Shown here: positions 28,355-37,724 of the stretch, one piece after another
Position numbering within the stretch: the stretch's first letter is position 1
Layout: each line of letters starts with the position of its first letter
Source: Lichenifustis flavocetrariae
GTDB taxonomy: Bacteria > Pseudomonadota > Alphaproteobacteria > Rhizobiales > Beijerinckiaceae
Length of the DNA stretch: 64,000 bases
Reading direction: 5' to 3'
Assembly: GCF_026130545.1 (NCBI RefSeq)
Contig: NZ_JAMOIM010000012.1
Location: forward strand, 62,001 to 126,000
Notes under the pieces: model-generated
Seen by the model: the letters and a program-made list of their open reading frames with translations, nothing else
Told to the model about the DNA's origin: nothing
The model's database searches: none
Program-made: the position numbers and the translations under genes

Positions 28355-29107
28355 ATGATCATCCGCAGCGATGAAACCGAGGATGTCCCTGTCACTGAAG
28401 GCGGGACGATGCGGTTGCATATCTTCAGGCCGGCCGTCGCAGGGCGCTTTCCCGGCGTGCTGTTCTTTTCCGAAATCTATCAGGTCACCGGCCCGATCCG
28501 GCGGCTCGCGGCCTTTATGGCAGGGCAGGGCTATGTGGTGGCGGTGCCGGAGGTCTACCACGAGTACGAGCCACCCGGCACGGTCCTGGCCTATGACCAG
28601 CCGGGAACGGATCGCGGCAACATTCTCAAGTTCACGAAGCCTGTCGCGGCTTTCGACGCCGACGCCACGGCCGCGCTTGCGTTTCTGCGTCAGCACCCGG
28701 CCTGCACCGGGAGGCTCGCCACGATGGGCGTGTGTCTGGGCGGGCATCTGGCCTATCGCGCGGCACTCGACCCGAGCGTGTCGGCCGCCGCGTGCTTCTA
28801 TGCAACCGACATCCACACCGGGACGCTCGGCGCCGGCAAGGCGGACGACAGTCTGGCCCGCATGGCGGACCTCAAGGCCGAGACCCTGTTCATCTGGGGA
28901 CGGCAGGACCCGCATGTCCCCTTCGCGGGACGGCAGACGATCCGGGCGCGGCTGGAGGAGGTCGGGGCGCGGTATGAGTGGCACGAAGTCAACGCCGCCC
29001 ACGCCTTCATGCGCGACGAAGGTCCGCGCTACGATCCGGCGCTTTTCGTTCAGGCGACCGGTTGGGTGCTGGCCCTGTTCGGCCGCAGTTTGCAGCAGGC
29101 GATCTGA
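28355..29107 (+). CDS. Dienelactone hydrolase family protein
   Basis: A 250-residue alpha/beta hydrolase with a cysteine nucleophile (MGVCLGGHLAYRA), catalytic Asp (IWGRQDPHVPF) and His (VNAAHAFMRDEGP), the dienelactone hydrolase arrangement. N-terminal FPGVLFFSEIYQVTGPIRRL and EYEPPGTVLAYDQPG are typical of the carboxymethylenebutenolidase-like branch. No other aromatic-degradation genes are adjacent, so a general esterase role is equally possible. Confidence 0.9.
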   Translation: MIIRSDETEDVPVTEGGTMRLHIFRPAVAGRFPGVLFFSEIYQVTGPIRRLAAFMAGQGYVVAVPEVYHEYEPPGTVLAYDQPGTDRGNILKFTKPVAAFDADATAALAFLRQHPACTGRLATMGVCLGGHLAYRAALDPSVSAAACFYATDIHTGTLGAGKADDSLARMADLKAETLFIWGRQDPHVPFAGRQTIRARLEEVGARYEWHEVNAAHAFMRDEGPRYDPALFVQATGWVLALFGRSLQQAI

Positions 29108-29468
29108 GTCGTAGCGGGGTCGTGCGGCTCGGCGGAGGGCGCGATGAGTAATACCAAGCTACATGAGGTTTGAGTGGCCGCCCTTGGCTGAATATCAGGT
29201 TTTGACCCCTTCGCCCCGCTTGCGGCCACGGCATTTACACATCTCAGCAGAGCATCCTGGAATTCCCCTCTCCCTTGTGGAGAGGGGAGAACCGCACCGG
29301 GCCTCTAGACAATGTGTGGTATCCGATAGCCGCTTGCCGGCGAAGGGACACGCTACGCGTCGAGCCTCATGCAGGTCGGTATAAGCGAACCGATTCCGAT
29401 CCGGCGCGTTCCCTAATAGCGCTGGCACACGAGGTGCCAGATCCTTTTCGATGGAAAGGTTGCGGATC
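29108..29468. other. 361-base gap holding a short palindrome
   Basis: I find no supported gene in this gap; the frames present are fragmentary. It contains the palindrome at 29265-29287 and leads into a small secreted-protein gene. A ribosome-binding site for that gene (GAAAGG) lies at its right end. Confidence 0.5.
29265..29287. repeat. Perfect 9-base-arm palindrome
   Basis: CCCCTCTCC and GGAGAGGGG flank a five-base loop (CTTGT). Elements of this wording recur in intergenic regions of Rhizobiales genomes (recalled). No T-run follows, so a terminator role is not indicated; it may be a dispersed repeat or RNA-stability element. Confidence 0.6.
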
Positions 29469-29723
29469 ATGAAGACGCTCGGATTTGTCGCTGCCGCGGC
29501 GCTTGTCGCGCCTCTGGTGTTTGCTGGCCCGTCGCAGGCCAGGACCGCCTTTCAGGATTTTGCCCAGGGTAGGGGGGTTTACGTGTCCAGCAAAGACCAT
29601 CCGCCAGGCGGCTTGCAGGATACAGCGGAAACCTTCGGCGCACTTCCGCCATCCTCGCCGTATTTCTACGATCGCCGCGGCGACGTTCCGCCGCCTTATG
29701 GGTATGAAGCGCCGGGTTACTGA
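29469..29723 (+). CDS. Small secreted hypothetical protein, 84 aa
   Basis: A signal peptide (MKTLGFVAAAALVAPLVFAG, cleavage near residue 25) is followed by a short Pro/Tyr-rich mature part ending in PPPYGYEAPGY. GAAAGG precedes the ATG at 29469. I do not recognise a family; Tyr/Pro/Gly-rich tails like this occur on small periplasmic or surface proteins. Confidence 0.7.
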   Translation: MKTLGFVAAAALVAPLVFAGPSQARTAFQDFAQGRGVYVSSKDHPPGGLQDTAETFGALPPSSPYFYDRRGDVPPPYGYEAPGY

Positions 29724-29798
29724 GCCTGCGTGCAGCCGCAGCGGTCGCAGGTCTCCGAAAGCTCAGTCTCATTCAAAAGCGCCGGTCGGCGACCTGCG

Positions 29799-30551
29799 TC
29801 AGGGAAGCCTTCCTTCCTGAGCCAAGAGGTCGGCATAGCTGTCGAAAGCCGCATAGGTGGCTTTCGCGAGAGCCGCGCCGACACTGACCCGGCGGATGCC
29901 GATGGCGGCCATATCGGCTACGGAAAGCCCGGTCGCCGTAAGATTGGCGTTGACGGGTTTGTCGACGGCCTCGACCACTTTCGTGAGATCAGCCAGGGTC
30001 GTGAGACCCGGCGCATAAAGGCAATCGGCGCCGGCTTGCGCGTAAGCCTTGAGCCGGACAATGACCTCATCAAGGTCGAGTTTGGCCATCAGATAGGCCT
30101 CGCACCTGCCGACCAGGATCACATCCTGGCCCGAGCGATCGATAGCGGCTCGGGCGGCGCGAATGCGTTCCGCCGCGATTGCAACGGGATAGAACCTGTC
30201 GCCGTCTCGATCTTCGATCGAAAGGCCCGCGACACCCGTTTCGATGCATCGCGTGACGTTACGGCCGACACCGTCCGGCGTGACGGCAAAACCGGCTTCG
30301 AAATCGGCATTGACGGGTAAGTCCGTTATGCCGACCAGAAACGACAGATGGGCCAACACCTCATCGACGCTCAAGGCGCCATCTTCCTTCCCGAGCGCCC
30401 AGGCCGCGCCCGCGCTGGTCGAGGCGAGAGCCTGGAAGCCCCGTTTCGCCAGTCGGATCGCCGTGCCGCCGTCCCAGGGATTGGGAAGCACGAAGCACCC
30501 AGATCGGTGCAGGGCACGGAACGCGGCACGCCGCGGGGCGAAATCTGTCAT
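29799..30551 (-). CDS. Isocitrate lyase/PEP mutase family protein
   Basis: A 250-residue TIM-barrel protein of the ICL/PEP-mutase superfamily. Core stretches: VLPNPWDGGTAIRLAKRGFQ, PVNADFEAGFAVTPDGV (Mg-binding Asp/Glu), GLSIEDRDGD, and AYAQAGADCLYAPGLTT, ending GIRRVSVGAALAKATYAAF. It lacks the isocitrate lyase KKCGH loop, so it is more likely an oxaloacetate decarboxylase- or 2-methylisocitrate-lyase-like enzyme of unassigned substrate. Transcribed toward the small secreted gene and paired with the next gene on the same strand. Confidence 0.85.
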   Translation of the reverse strand: MTDFAPRRAAFRALHRSGCFVLPNPWDGGTAIRLAKRGFQALASTSAGAAWALGKEDGALSVDEVLAHLSFLVGITDLPVNADFEAGFAVTPDGVGRNVTRCIETGVAGLSIEDRDGDRFYPVAIAAERIRAARAAIDRSGQDVILVGRCEAYLMAKLDLDEVIVRLKAYAQAGADCLYAPGLTTLADLTKVVEAVDKPVNANLTATGLSVADMAAIGIRRVSVGAALAKATYAAFDSYADLLAQEGRLP

Positions 30552-30576
30552 TGATCCCTCCTCGTCGATTGAATCC

Positions 30577-30975
30577 TCAGGCGGGTGGCCCCTCGGGATA
30601 CTGCGATCGGCCGTCGTCGAGCTTGAGCCAGGCCTGCTTGCTCGACGTCCAAATGTGCTCCGTCGGCTCGAAACGGTCGGGCTGGTCGAGACTGCCCATC
30701 GCCAGGCCTATCGTGTTCGCGCTCTGCCGTTCTGAGGCCAGGCTCGTGCCGCAAAGCGTGCAGAAGCCGCGCCTGACGCCATTCTCAGCACCGAACCATC
30801 CGAGAGGGCCGCGCATGATAACACTGTCGAGCGGCACCATGACCCGGGCATAGAAGGAAGCGCCGGTTGCTTTCTGGCAGCGGTGACAGTGGCAGGCGCG
30901 CACATTCATCGGAGCCGCGTGGGTCTCGTAGCGGCACGCACCGCACAAGCATCCGCCTTCGATCTTCAAGCTCAT
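30577..30975 (-). CDS. GFA-family (glutathione-dependent formaldehyde-activating-like) zinc protein
   Basis: A 132-residue protein with the Cys pattern of the GFA/CENP-V family: GGCLCGACRYET, CHCHRCQKATGASFY and FCTLCGTSL, which hold two zinc ions. The family name comes from one characterised member; most members are not proven to act on formaldehyde. It sits 25 bases upstream of the PEP-mutase-like gene, plausibly one transcript. Confidence 0.9.
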   Translation of the reverse strand: MSLKIEGGCLCGACRYETHAAPMNVRACHCHRCQKATGASFYARVMVPLDSVIMRGPLGWFGAENGVRRGFCTLCGTSLASERQSANTIGLAMGSLDQPDRFEPTEHIWTSSKQAWLKLDDGRSQYPEGPPA

Positions 30976-31036
30976 CGTCCGTCACCTGCCTTACCAGCGC
31001 TTCCGGGAAAACCCGCATGGCTTCAGATCGAGACCG

Positions 31037-33718
31037 TCAGCCGCCGTCCATGGGTTTTGCCGCGCCCAACGCCGCCTGGGCGGCCGCCAGACGGGCGATC
31101 GGCACGCGATAGGGCGAGCACGAGACGTAATCGAGGCCGACTTTTTCGCAAAACGCGATCGAGGCCGGGTCGCCGCCATGTTCGCCGCAGATGCCGAGCT
31201 TGAGTGTCGGCCGGGTGGCCCGTCCCCGCTCGGCCGCCATCTCGACCAACTGCCCCACGCCTTCCTGGTCCAACGTCACGAAGGGATCGGCGGCCAAGAT
31301 GTTCTTCACCGTATAGGGCCCTAAGAACGAGGCGGCATCGTCGCGCGAGATGCCGAGCGTCGTCTGGGTCAGGTCGTTGGTGCCGAAGGAAAAGAACTCG
31401 GCCGTTTTGGCGATCTCGCCCGCCAGCAGTGCGGCCCGGGGGAGTTCGATCATGGTTCCGACCTGATACGGCACGGTGACCCCGGTCTCCTTGGCGACCG
31501 CCTCGGCCATGGCGACGATGCGGGCCTTGGTGAGGTCGAGCTCGGCCAGAGTCATCACCAGCGGCACCATGATTTCGGCGGTCACGGGCTTGCCGGTGAC
31601 GCGGCCGGCCTCGACCGCCCCCTCGAAGACCGCCCGCGCCTGCATCTCGGCGATCTCGGGATAGGCGATGGCGATCCGCACGCCCCGGAAGCCCAGCATC
31701 GGATTGAATTCATGCAGTTCCGCGGCGCGGCGCTTCAATTTGTCGACGCTCGTGCCCATGGCCTTAGCGACATCGGCCATCTCGGCTTCGGTCGAGGGCA
31801 GAAATTCGTGCAGCGGCGGATCGAGCAGCCGGATCGTCACCGGCAGGCCCGACATGATGGTGAAGAGCTCGGCGAAGTCCCGCCGTTGCATGGGCAGGAG
31901 CTTGGCCAGGGCCGCGCGCCGCCCCGCCTCGTCATCGCTGAGGATCATCTCCCGCACCGAGATGATACGCTCTGCATCGAAGAACATGTGTTCGGTGCGG
32001 CAGAGACCGATGCCTTCGGCGCCGTATTTCCGGGCCGTGCGGGCGTCGAGCGGGGTTTCGGCGTTGGTGCGCACCTTCATCCGGCGCGCGCCATCGGCCC
32101 ATTCCATCAGGGTCGCGAAATCGCCGGACAGCTCGGGCTCCAGCATGGGCACGCTGCCGCGCAGCACTTCGCCCGTCGAGCCGTCGAGCGTGATCACATC
32201 GCCTTGCTTCAGGACGACGCCGTTCGATGTGACGGTCTTGGCGTGATAGTCGACCCGGATCGAGCCCGCGCCCGACACACAGGGCTTGCCCATGCCGCGC
32301 GCCACGACCGCGGCATGCGAGGTCATGCCGCCGCGCGTCGTCAGCACGCCCTCGGCGGCGTGCATGCCGGTAATGTCCTCCGGCGAGGTCTCGACCCGCA
32401 CCAGCACCACCTTGCGGCCGGCACTCCTGAGCTTTTCGGCCTCCTCCGAGGTGAACACGATCTCGCCGCGCGCGGCGCCGGGCGAGGCCGGCAGCCCGGT
32501 CGCGAAAATGTCGCGCTTGGCTTTCGGGTCGATGGTGGGGTGCAGCAGCTGGTCGAGCGAGGAGGGCTCGATGCGCGCCACGGCCTCGTCGCGGCTGATC
32601 ACGCCTACGGCCGCCATCTCGACCGCGATCTTGAGCGCCGCCTTGGCGGTGCGCTTGCCCGAGCGGGTCTGCAGCATCCAGAGCTTGCCGCGCTCGACCG
32701 TGAACTCGATGTCCTGCATGTCGCGGTAGTGGGTCTCCAGCCGTTGCGTGGTGCGCACGAAGTCGGCGAAGACCGCCGGCATGACCTTTTCCATCGACGG
32801 CTTGTCGGACCCGGCCGCAAGGCGCGCGGCCTCGGTGATGTTCTGCGGCGTGCGGATGCCCGCCACCACGTCCTCTCCCTGGGCATTGACCAGGAACTCG
32901 CCGTAGAGCGCATTCTCGCCCGTCGAAGGGTTGCGCGTGAAGGCGACGCCCGTCGCCGAGGTCTCGCCCATATTGCCGAACACCATGGCCTGCACCGTGA
33001 CAGCCGTGCCCCAGGCTTCCGGAATGCTGTTCAGCCGGCGGTACGTGATGGCACGGGCGTTCATCCAGGAGGAGAACACGGCGCCGATCGCACCCCAGAG
33101 CTGCTCGCGCGGGTCCTGCGGGAAGGGTTTCGACAGGATCTCGCCGACCTTGGCCTTATAGGCGGAGACGAGGCCGCGCCAGTCGGCGGCTTCGAGATCG
33201 GTGTCGAGGACGTAGCCCTTGCGCTCCTTGAAATCCTCCAGGATGTCCTCGAAATGGTGATGTTCGACACCCAGCACCACATCCGAATACATCTGGATGA
33301 AGCGACGGTAGCTGTCCCAGGCGAAGCGTTCGTCGCCGGAGGACTGGGCCAGGGCCACGACAGTCTCGTCGTTGAGACCGAGGTTGAGCACCGTATCCAT
33401 CATGCCGGGCATCGACGCCCGGGCTCCCGAGCGCACCGACACGAGCAGAGGGGCCTTGGCATCCGCGAAGGTGCGCCCGGTCAACGCCGCCACCTGGGCG
33501 AGGGCGGCGTCGATTTCGGCTGCCAGATCGTCGGGATAGCGCCGCCCATTGGCATAGAACCAGTTGCAGAGTTCGGTCGTCAGCGTAAAGCCGGGCGGGA
33601 CCGGAAGGCCGAGATTCGACATTTCGGCGAGGTTGGCGCCCTTTCCGCCGAGCAGGTTGCGCATCGCCCCCGTGCCTTCGGCCTTGCCGTCGCCAAACGT
33701 ATAAACCCAGGTGCCCAT
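31037..33718 (-). CDS. ppdK: Pyruvate, phosphate dikinase
   Basis: An 893-residue enzyme interconverting pyruvate + ATP + Pi and PEP + AMP + PPi. N-terminal ATP-grasp (WVYTFGDGKAEG, LLGGKGANLAEMSNLGLPVP), phosphohistidine domain (GGMTSHAAVVARGMGKPCVS), and C-terminal PEP/pyruvate domain (GLCRTEHMFFDAER, CGEHGGDP, EKVGLDYVSCSPYRVPIARLA). I choose the ATG at 33718 (GGGGAAG upstream), because MGTWVYTFG is the canonical N-terminus; the open frame continues 22 codons further. A 746-residue antisense frame on the other strand is a shadow. Confidence 0.97.
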   Translation of the reverse strand: MGTWVYTFGDGKAEGTGAMRNLLGGKGANLAEMSNLGLPVPPGFTLTTELCNWFYANGRRYPDDLAAEIDAALAQVAALTGRTFADAKAPLLVSVRSGARASMPGMMDTVLNLGLNDETVVALAQSSGDERFAWDSYRRFIQMYSDVVLGVEHHHFEDILEDFKERKGYVLDTDLEAADWRGLVSAYKAKVGEILSKPFPQDPREQLWGAIGAVFSSWMNARAITYRRLNSIPEAWGTAVTVQAMVFGNMGETSATGVAFTRNPSTGENALYGEFLVNAQGEDVVAGIRTPQNITEAARLAAGSDKPSMEKVMPAVFADFVRTTQRLETHYRDMQDIEFTVERGKLWMLQTRSGKRTAKAALKIAVEMAAVGVISRDEAVARIEPSSLDQLLHPTIDPKAKRDIFATGLPASPGAARGEIVFTSEEAEKLRSAGRKVVLVRVETSPEDITGMHAAEGVLTTRGGMTSHAAVVARGMGKPCVSGAGSIRVDYHAKTVTSNGVVLKQGDVITLDGSTGEVLRGSVPMLEPELSGDFATLMEWADGARRMKVRTNAETPLDARTARKYGAEGIGLCRTEHMFFDAERIISVREMILSDDEAGRRAALAKLLPMQRRDFAELFTIMSGLPVTIRLLDPPLHEFLPSTEAEMADVAKAMGTSVDKLKRRAAELHEFNPMLGFRGVRIAIAYPEIAEMQARAVFEGAVEAGRVTGKPVTAEIMVPLVMTLAELDLTKARIVAMAEAVAKETGVTVPYQVGTMIELPRAALLAGEIAKTAEFFSFGTNDLTQTTLGISRDDAASFLGPYTVKNILAADPFVTLDQEGVGQLVEMAAERGRATRPTLKLGICGEHGGDPASIAFCEKVGLDYVSCSPYRVPIARLAAAQAALGAAKPMDGG

Positions 33719-33948
33719 GCCACTTCTTCCCCGATCGATAACGTCTTGTTCTTGGCAGGCCCTCGGAGCGAACGACGCAGCCAAGGAACCGATGTGATGT
33801 CAGTGTCACGGCCCACGCGCATGGCGTCAACAAACCTGTTCCCGGGGCCTGCCATCTTCCGGGTCTTGCAACGCTGCCATGCGCGTGAACGGGACTCGAA
33901 CGTCTGCGAACCCGTTTCGCCGCCGGCCATGTCTCCGGGAAGCTTCGC

Positions 33949-35196
33949 ATGACTTCCCCTGTCGCGATCATCGGCGCCGGGCCGGCGGGGCTCATGGCCG
34001 CCGAGGTCCTGTCCGGTGCGGGCCACGCCGTGACGGTCTACGACCGGATGCCCTCGATCGGCCGCAAGTTCCTGATGGCGGGCCGCGGCGGCCTCAATCT
34101 CACGCATTCCGAACCGCTGGAGCGCCTCCTCCTCCGCTATGACGAGGCGGCGCCGCGCCTGAGCGCGGCGCTGAGGCGCTGGCCGCCCGAGGCGTTGCGA
34201 GAGTGGTGTCGCGGGCTCGGACAGGACACGTTCGTGGGATCGAGCGGGCGGGTGTTTCCGGTCGCCATGAAGGCTTCGCCGCTGCTGCGCGCCTGGAGGG
34301 TTCGGCTCACGGAGCGGCAGGTCGGCTTCGCGCTGCGCCACCGCTGGACAGGCTGGGGCCCCGACGGCAATCTCCTGTTCGCCACACCCGAGGGCAGGGT
34401 GAGCGTACTCCCCGCCGCGACGGTGCTGGCCCTGGGCGGGGCCAGCTGGCCCCGGCTCGGCTCGGATGGAACCTGGGCTGAGACGCTCCAGGCCATCGGG
34501 GTGGGGGTACACCCCTTCTTGCCGGCCAATTGCGGCTTCCATGCCCCCTGGTCCGCGATCTTCGCCGCGCGGCACGAGGGCGAACCGCTCAAATCCGTGG
34601 CGCTTGCCTTTGACGGAACGGTGGTGCGCGGCGACGTGGTGATCACCCGTGAGGGCCTGGAAGGCGGCGCGCTTTATCCGCTCTCCGCACCGCTGCGGAG
34701 CGCGATCCTGGCGCAGGGTCGCGCTATTCTCTCCATTGCGCTGCGGCCGGATCTGTCGACCGGGCAGCTCAGCGAGCGATGGGCCAAGCGGAAGCCGAAG
34801 GAGTCTCTTGCGACCGCGCTCAAGCGAACGCTTCACCTCGCTCCGGCCGCGATCGGGCTTCTTCAGGAGGCCGCCCATCAGGAGGGTCGATCACTGGCCG
34901 GCCTCGATGCGCCGGAGCTGGTGACCCGGATCAATGCGGTTCCGGTGCGCCTCAACGGGATCGCGCCGCTCGATCGCGCCATCTCGACCGCCGGCGGCCT
35001 CGCGTTCGACGACGTGGACGATGCATGGATGTTGCGTCGGCAGCCTGGCACCTTCGTGGCCGGCGAGATGCTGGATTGGGAGGCACCGACCGGTGGCTAT
35101 CTGCTGCAGGCCTGTTTTGCGACCGGCGTCGCGGCGGCGGAAGGCGTCCTGGCCTGGCTTGGAGGCCTGGACGCGCCACGCGTCAGCCCAAACTGA
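33949..35196 (+). CDS. FAD-dependent flavoprotein, TIGR03862/HI0933-like family
   Basis: A 415-residue flavoprotein with an N-terminal FAD-binding fold (VAIIGAGPAGLMAAEVLSGA), then SIGRKFLMAGRGGLNLTHSE, a stretch diagnostic of the HI0933/BaiN group, and a C-terminal FVAGEMLDWEAPTGGYLLQA. TIGR03862 members have a characteristic GASWPRLGSDG segment, which is present. The role of this subfamily is unassigned. It reads away from ppdK, with a ~230-base shared promoter region. Confidence 0.9.
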   Translation: MTSPVAIIGAGPAGLMAAEVLSGAGHAVTVYDRMPSIGRKFLMAGRGGLNLTHSEPLERLLLRYDEAAPRLSAALRRWPPEALREWCRGLGQDTFVGSSGRVFPVAMKASPLLRAWRVRLTERQVGFALRHRWTGWGPDGNLLFATPEGRVSVLPAATVLALGGASWPRLGSDGTWAETLQAIGVGVHPFLPANCGFHAPWSAIFAARHEGEPLKSVALAFDGTVVRGDVVITREGLEGGALYPLSAPLRSAILAQGRAILSIALRPDLSTGQLSERWAKRKPKESLATALKRTLHLAPAAIGLLQEAAHQEGRSLAGLDAPELVTRINAVPVRLNGIAPLDRAISTAGGLAFDDVDDAWMLRRQPGTFVAGEMLDWEAPTGGYLLQACFATGVAAAEGVLAWLGGLDAPRVSPN

Positions 35197-35368
35197 GACG
35201 GGCCAAGAGCCCGAGCAGACCGAGGCTGAAGATCGCGTAGACCGAGACGGCCGCCACGGCCGTCCGTTTGGAACGGCGCACGCGTCGTCGCAAACGCATG
35301 GCCAAAGACGGCCGCAAAGGACCGTTCGGATGTCTGATCACACGGGGGCCGAACATGGACGAAGGCAA
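35183..35368 (-). CDS. Possible small membrane protein, 61 aa
   Basis: A short frame on the minus strand overlapping the flavoprotein stop by 14 bases. The C-terminal half is a clean transmembrane helix (AVAAVSVYAIFSLGLLGLLA) preceded by an arginine cluster (RLRRRVRRSKR), the usual topology of a single-pass inner-membrane peptide. No family is recognised, and the start is unsure (ATG at 35368, or in-frame ATG further in). Confidence 0.35.
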   Translation of the reverse strand: MPSSMFGPRVIRHPNGPLRPSLAMRLRRRVRRSKRTAVAAVSVYAIFSLGLLGLLARLSLG

Positions 35369-35571
35369 GCTGAATGTATGGGGGAGCCAAGGCGACGGCG
35401 GATGCGAGATCGATGCCAGACACGCCGAAACGACTCGTGCGAAACCAACCTATGAGCGAGTTCGCGGCCGATCTCAACACGAGATTGGAGGCAGTCATAT
35501 TGTCGGTGAGGCGTGGAACAGCATGCCACGCGCGGCGTTGAACCGAAACAGACCGTGAACGGAGCTTGATG

Positions 35572-35802
35572 ATGAGCGACACCGCAGCCCATAATCCAAA
35601 ACTCGACGACCATCCGGGATCGAACGCCGAAAAGAACCCGGACGATTGGACCACCGGCGGCGAGCCCATGACCGGGGCGCAGGCGTCGTATCTGAAGACG
35701 TTGAGCGAAGAGGCCAAGGACCCGGAGGCCTTCGACGACACGTTGACCAAGGCCGAAGCCTCAAAGCGCATCGACGCGTTGAAGCAAGCGGTAGGGCGCT
35801 AA
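35572..35802 (+). CDS. DUF3072 protein, 76 aa
   Basis: A short, acidic, hydrophilic protein with the DUF3072 core: MTGAQASYLKTLSEEAKDPE and LTKAEASKRIDALK. GGAGC precedes the start codons at 35569/35572; I use 35572 for spacing. Function unknown; members are common in Rhizobiales and Actinobacteria. Confidence 0.85.
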   Translation: MSDTAAHNPKLDDHPGSNAEKNPDDWTTGGEPMTGAQASYLKTLSEEAKDPEAFDDTLTKAEASKRIDALKQAVGR

Positions 35803-35878
35803 TCTTTCCAAGGCCATGATCCTGTCCCGATCGGGTGAGATGTGAAGGGCGACAACTCTCGAAAAGGGTTGCGTCACA

Positions 35879-36199
35879 ATGTCTGGAAACGCCATGAACA
35901 GCCTTTACGCCCGCGTCGCGACCGAACATGCCAGCCGGTATCTGCAACAGCTCTGCAAGCACTGGAACCACAGGTTCGACGTCACGTTCGACGCCGATCA
36001 CGGCACGGTTCACCTGCCGGGCGCCGATCTCGGCCTTCTGGCGCAGCCGGATGCGCTGGTCATGACCCTCTCAAGTCCGGACGACACCGACCTGATCCGG
36101 CTGGGAGGCGTCGTCGACGCGCATCTCAGCCGCTTCGCCTTCCGGGAAACGCTTGCCATTGTCTGGTCGGGAACCGAGGCCGTTCACTCCGCTTCGTGA
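35879..36199 (+). CDS. DUF2218 protein, 106 aa
   Basis: Matches DUF2218: ATEHASRYLQQLCKHWNHRF near the N-terminus and a following beta-rich region with GADLGLLAQPDALVMTL and LGGVVDAHLSRFAFRE. Some DUF2218 genes lie near siderophore utilisation genes; none are adjacent here. It is independent of the DUF3072 gene upstream. Confidence 0.82.
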   Translation: MSGNAMNSLYARVATEHASRYLQQLCKHWNHRFDVTFDADHGTVHLPGADLGLLAQPDALVMTLSSPDDTDLIRLGGVVDAHLSRFAFRETLAIVWSGTEAVHSAS

Positions 36200-36259
36200 G
36201 CCGAATCGCAGACGGAACAGGTTATGGCTTCGCTCAACCCAGGGTAGCAACCGGACTCC

Positions 36260-36943
36260 TCAGCGGCCCTTGGGAAACGGCAGGCCGAACCGGCGCGTCA
36301 GGAACAGGCCGCCGTGCCGCAATCCGGCCTCATCGATGCCATGGCCGACGCCGAGCGACAGGTGCCATTCGCAGGGCACCTCCGTCTCGCCAAGGTCGTT
36401 GACCGACTGGAACAGCGCGTCGAGCGGGATCACTTGGTCGGCGTCGCCATGAACCAGCAGGATCGGCGGCTTCTGCAGCGCGCCCCCGCCGGTATCGACG
36501 TCGGGTGGCTCCGGCGCCACCAGGAGGCCGGAATACCCCAGAATGGCGGCGACACGCCCCCGCCGACGCAAGCCGACGTGAAGCGCCATCATGGTCCCCT
36601 GGCTGAAGCCGACCAACGCGAGGCGGCTGTCATCCAACGACAGCCGTGCCAGTTCGGCGTCGAGAAAGGCGTCGAGTCCGGGGTGGGCGGCGGTGACGCC
36701 CCGCCAGCGCTCGCCTGGATCACGAAATGTCAACGGAAACCATTGCCGGCCTGTCGGCGATTGGCTGCAGCGGTCGGGCGCGTGCGGCGCCACGAACTCG
36801 GCATCGGGCAGCCAGGGCTGCCACTGTCGTGCGATTTCGATCAGGTCGTTGCCGTCGGCCCCATAGCCATGCAGAAAGACCACGAGTTGACGCGGCGTGC
36901 GCGATTTGGCGGCAAGTCGCGGTCCGTCGATGCGGGCGGCCAT
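36260..36943 (-). CDS. Carboxylesterase/phospholipase-type alpha/beta hydrolase
   Basis: A 227-residue esterase of the phospholipase/carboxylesterase (YpfH/EstB) family. Oxyanion start FLHGYGADGNDLIEIARQWQ, nucleophile GFSQGTMMALHVGL, Asp in LVHGDADQVIPLDAL and catalytic His in SLGVGHGIDEAGL. Substrate unknown; these enzymes typically take short-chain esters. Stands alone, convergent with the DUF2218 gene. Confidence 0.9.
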   Translation of the reverse strand: MAARIDGPRLAAKSRTPRQLVVFLHGYGADGNDLIEIARQWQPWLPDAEFVAPHAPDRCSQSPTGRQWFPLTFRDPGERWRGVTAAHPGLDAFLDAELARLSLDDSRLALVGFSQGTMMALHVGLRRRGRVAAILGYSGLLVAPEPPDVDTGGGALQKPPILLVHGDADQVIPLDALFQSVNDLGETEVPCEWHLSLGVGHGIDEAGLRHGGLFLTRRFGLPFPKGR

Positions 36944-37006
36944 GGCGATACTCCCAAGTGACGCGCAGAGATATGGCGCGCTTGTCCTCCGATCATGGCG
37001 TGATGG

Positions 37007-37711
37007 TCAAGATGCCGTCGGGACCGGGGTGGCCCGTGCTCCGCGCAGCGCCCGGTAGCAGCCCCAGAGCAGATAGGCCGCGACACCGCGGAAGGGCCGC
37101 CAGCGTTCCGCCATCGCCGTGAGGTCGCGGGCGCTGGGGCGCGCGTCCCCGCCGAACACCAGCCGGGCCGCCTCCTGGAGCGCCAGATCGCCGGCCGGGA
37201 ACGCATCCGGGTGACCCAGGCAGAAGAGGAGAAAGACATCGGCGGTCCACGGGCCGATGCCTTTCAGCGCGACGAGTCGCGCATGGGCGTCGTCGACCGG
37301 CAGGTCTGCCAGCCGGTCGAGCGGCAGCGCGCCGTCCGCGATCGCCTGCGCGACGGTCCGCAGGGTGCGGATCTTGGCCGCCGACAAGCCGCAGCCGCGC
37401 AGCAGGTCGACCTCGGCCCGCAGCACGGTTTCGGGGGTCAGCGGGATGAGGGCGACGGCAAACCGCGCGAAAATGGCGGCGGCGCTCGCGGTCGACACCT
37501 GCTGGGCCACGATGGTGGCCGCAAGCCCCTCGAAGCCGCTGCGGTTGGCCCGGAGCGCCGGCCGCCCCGCCAGCGCCGTCATGGCCGCGGATCCCGCCGG
37601 ATCCACGCGGGCGAGGCCATTGAGCCCGGTGTCGAGCGCCGCCTCGGTGGTCAGGCGGAGAGGGGCGGCATGGCCAGTGCCGTGGCCCGGATGGTTCTGG
37701 TGTCGCGACAT
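37007..37711 (-). CDS. DNA-3-methyladenine glycosylase II (AlkA-like)
   Basis: A ~234-residue base-excision glycosylase. The helix-hairpin-helix-Gly/Pro-Asp motif is explicit (LVALKGIGPWTADVFLLFCL, catalytic Asp in PAGDLALQEAARLVFG), as is EGLAATIVAQQVSTASAAAI at the N-terminus. It removes alkylated bases. The start is chosen at 37711 (MSRHQNHPGHG); upstream in-frame ATG codons at 37726 and 37750 would overlap gluQ. Start codons of the two divergent genes are only about 13 bases apart. Confidence 0.92.
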   Translation of the reverse strand: MSRHQNHPGHGTGHAAPLRLTTEAALDTGLNGLARVDPAGSAAMTALAGRPALRANRSGFEGLAATIVAQQVSTASAAAIFARFAVALIPLTPETVLRAEVDLLRGCGLSAAKIRTLRTVAQAIADGALPLDRLADLPVDDAHARLVALKGIGPWTADVFLLFCLGHPDAFPAGDLALQEAARLVFGGDARPSARDLTAMAERWRPFRGVAAYLLWGCYRALRGARATPVPTAS

Positions 37712-37724
37712 GTTAAGCACCTGC

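Noticed and set aside
31712-33952. 746-residue frame antisense to ppdK
   Set aside because: It is a composition shadow of ppdK, is rich in His/Arg/Gly/Asp, and has no domain.
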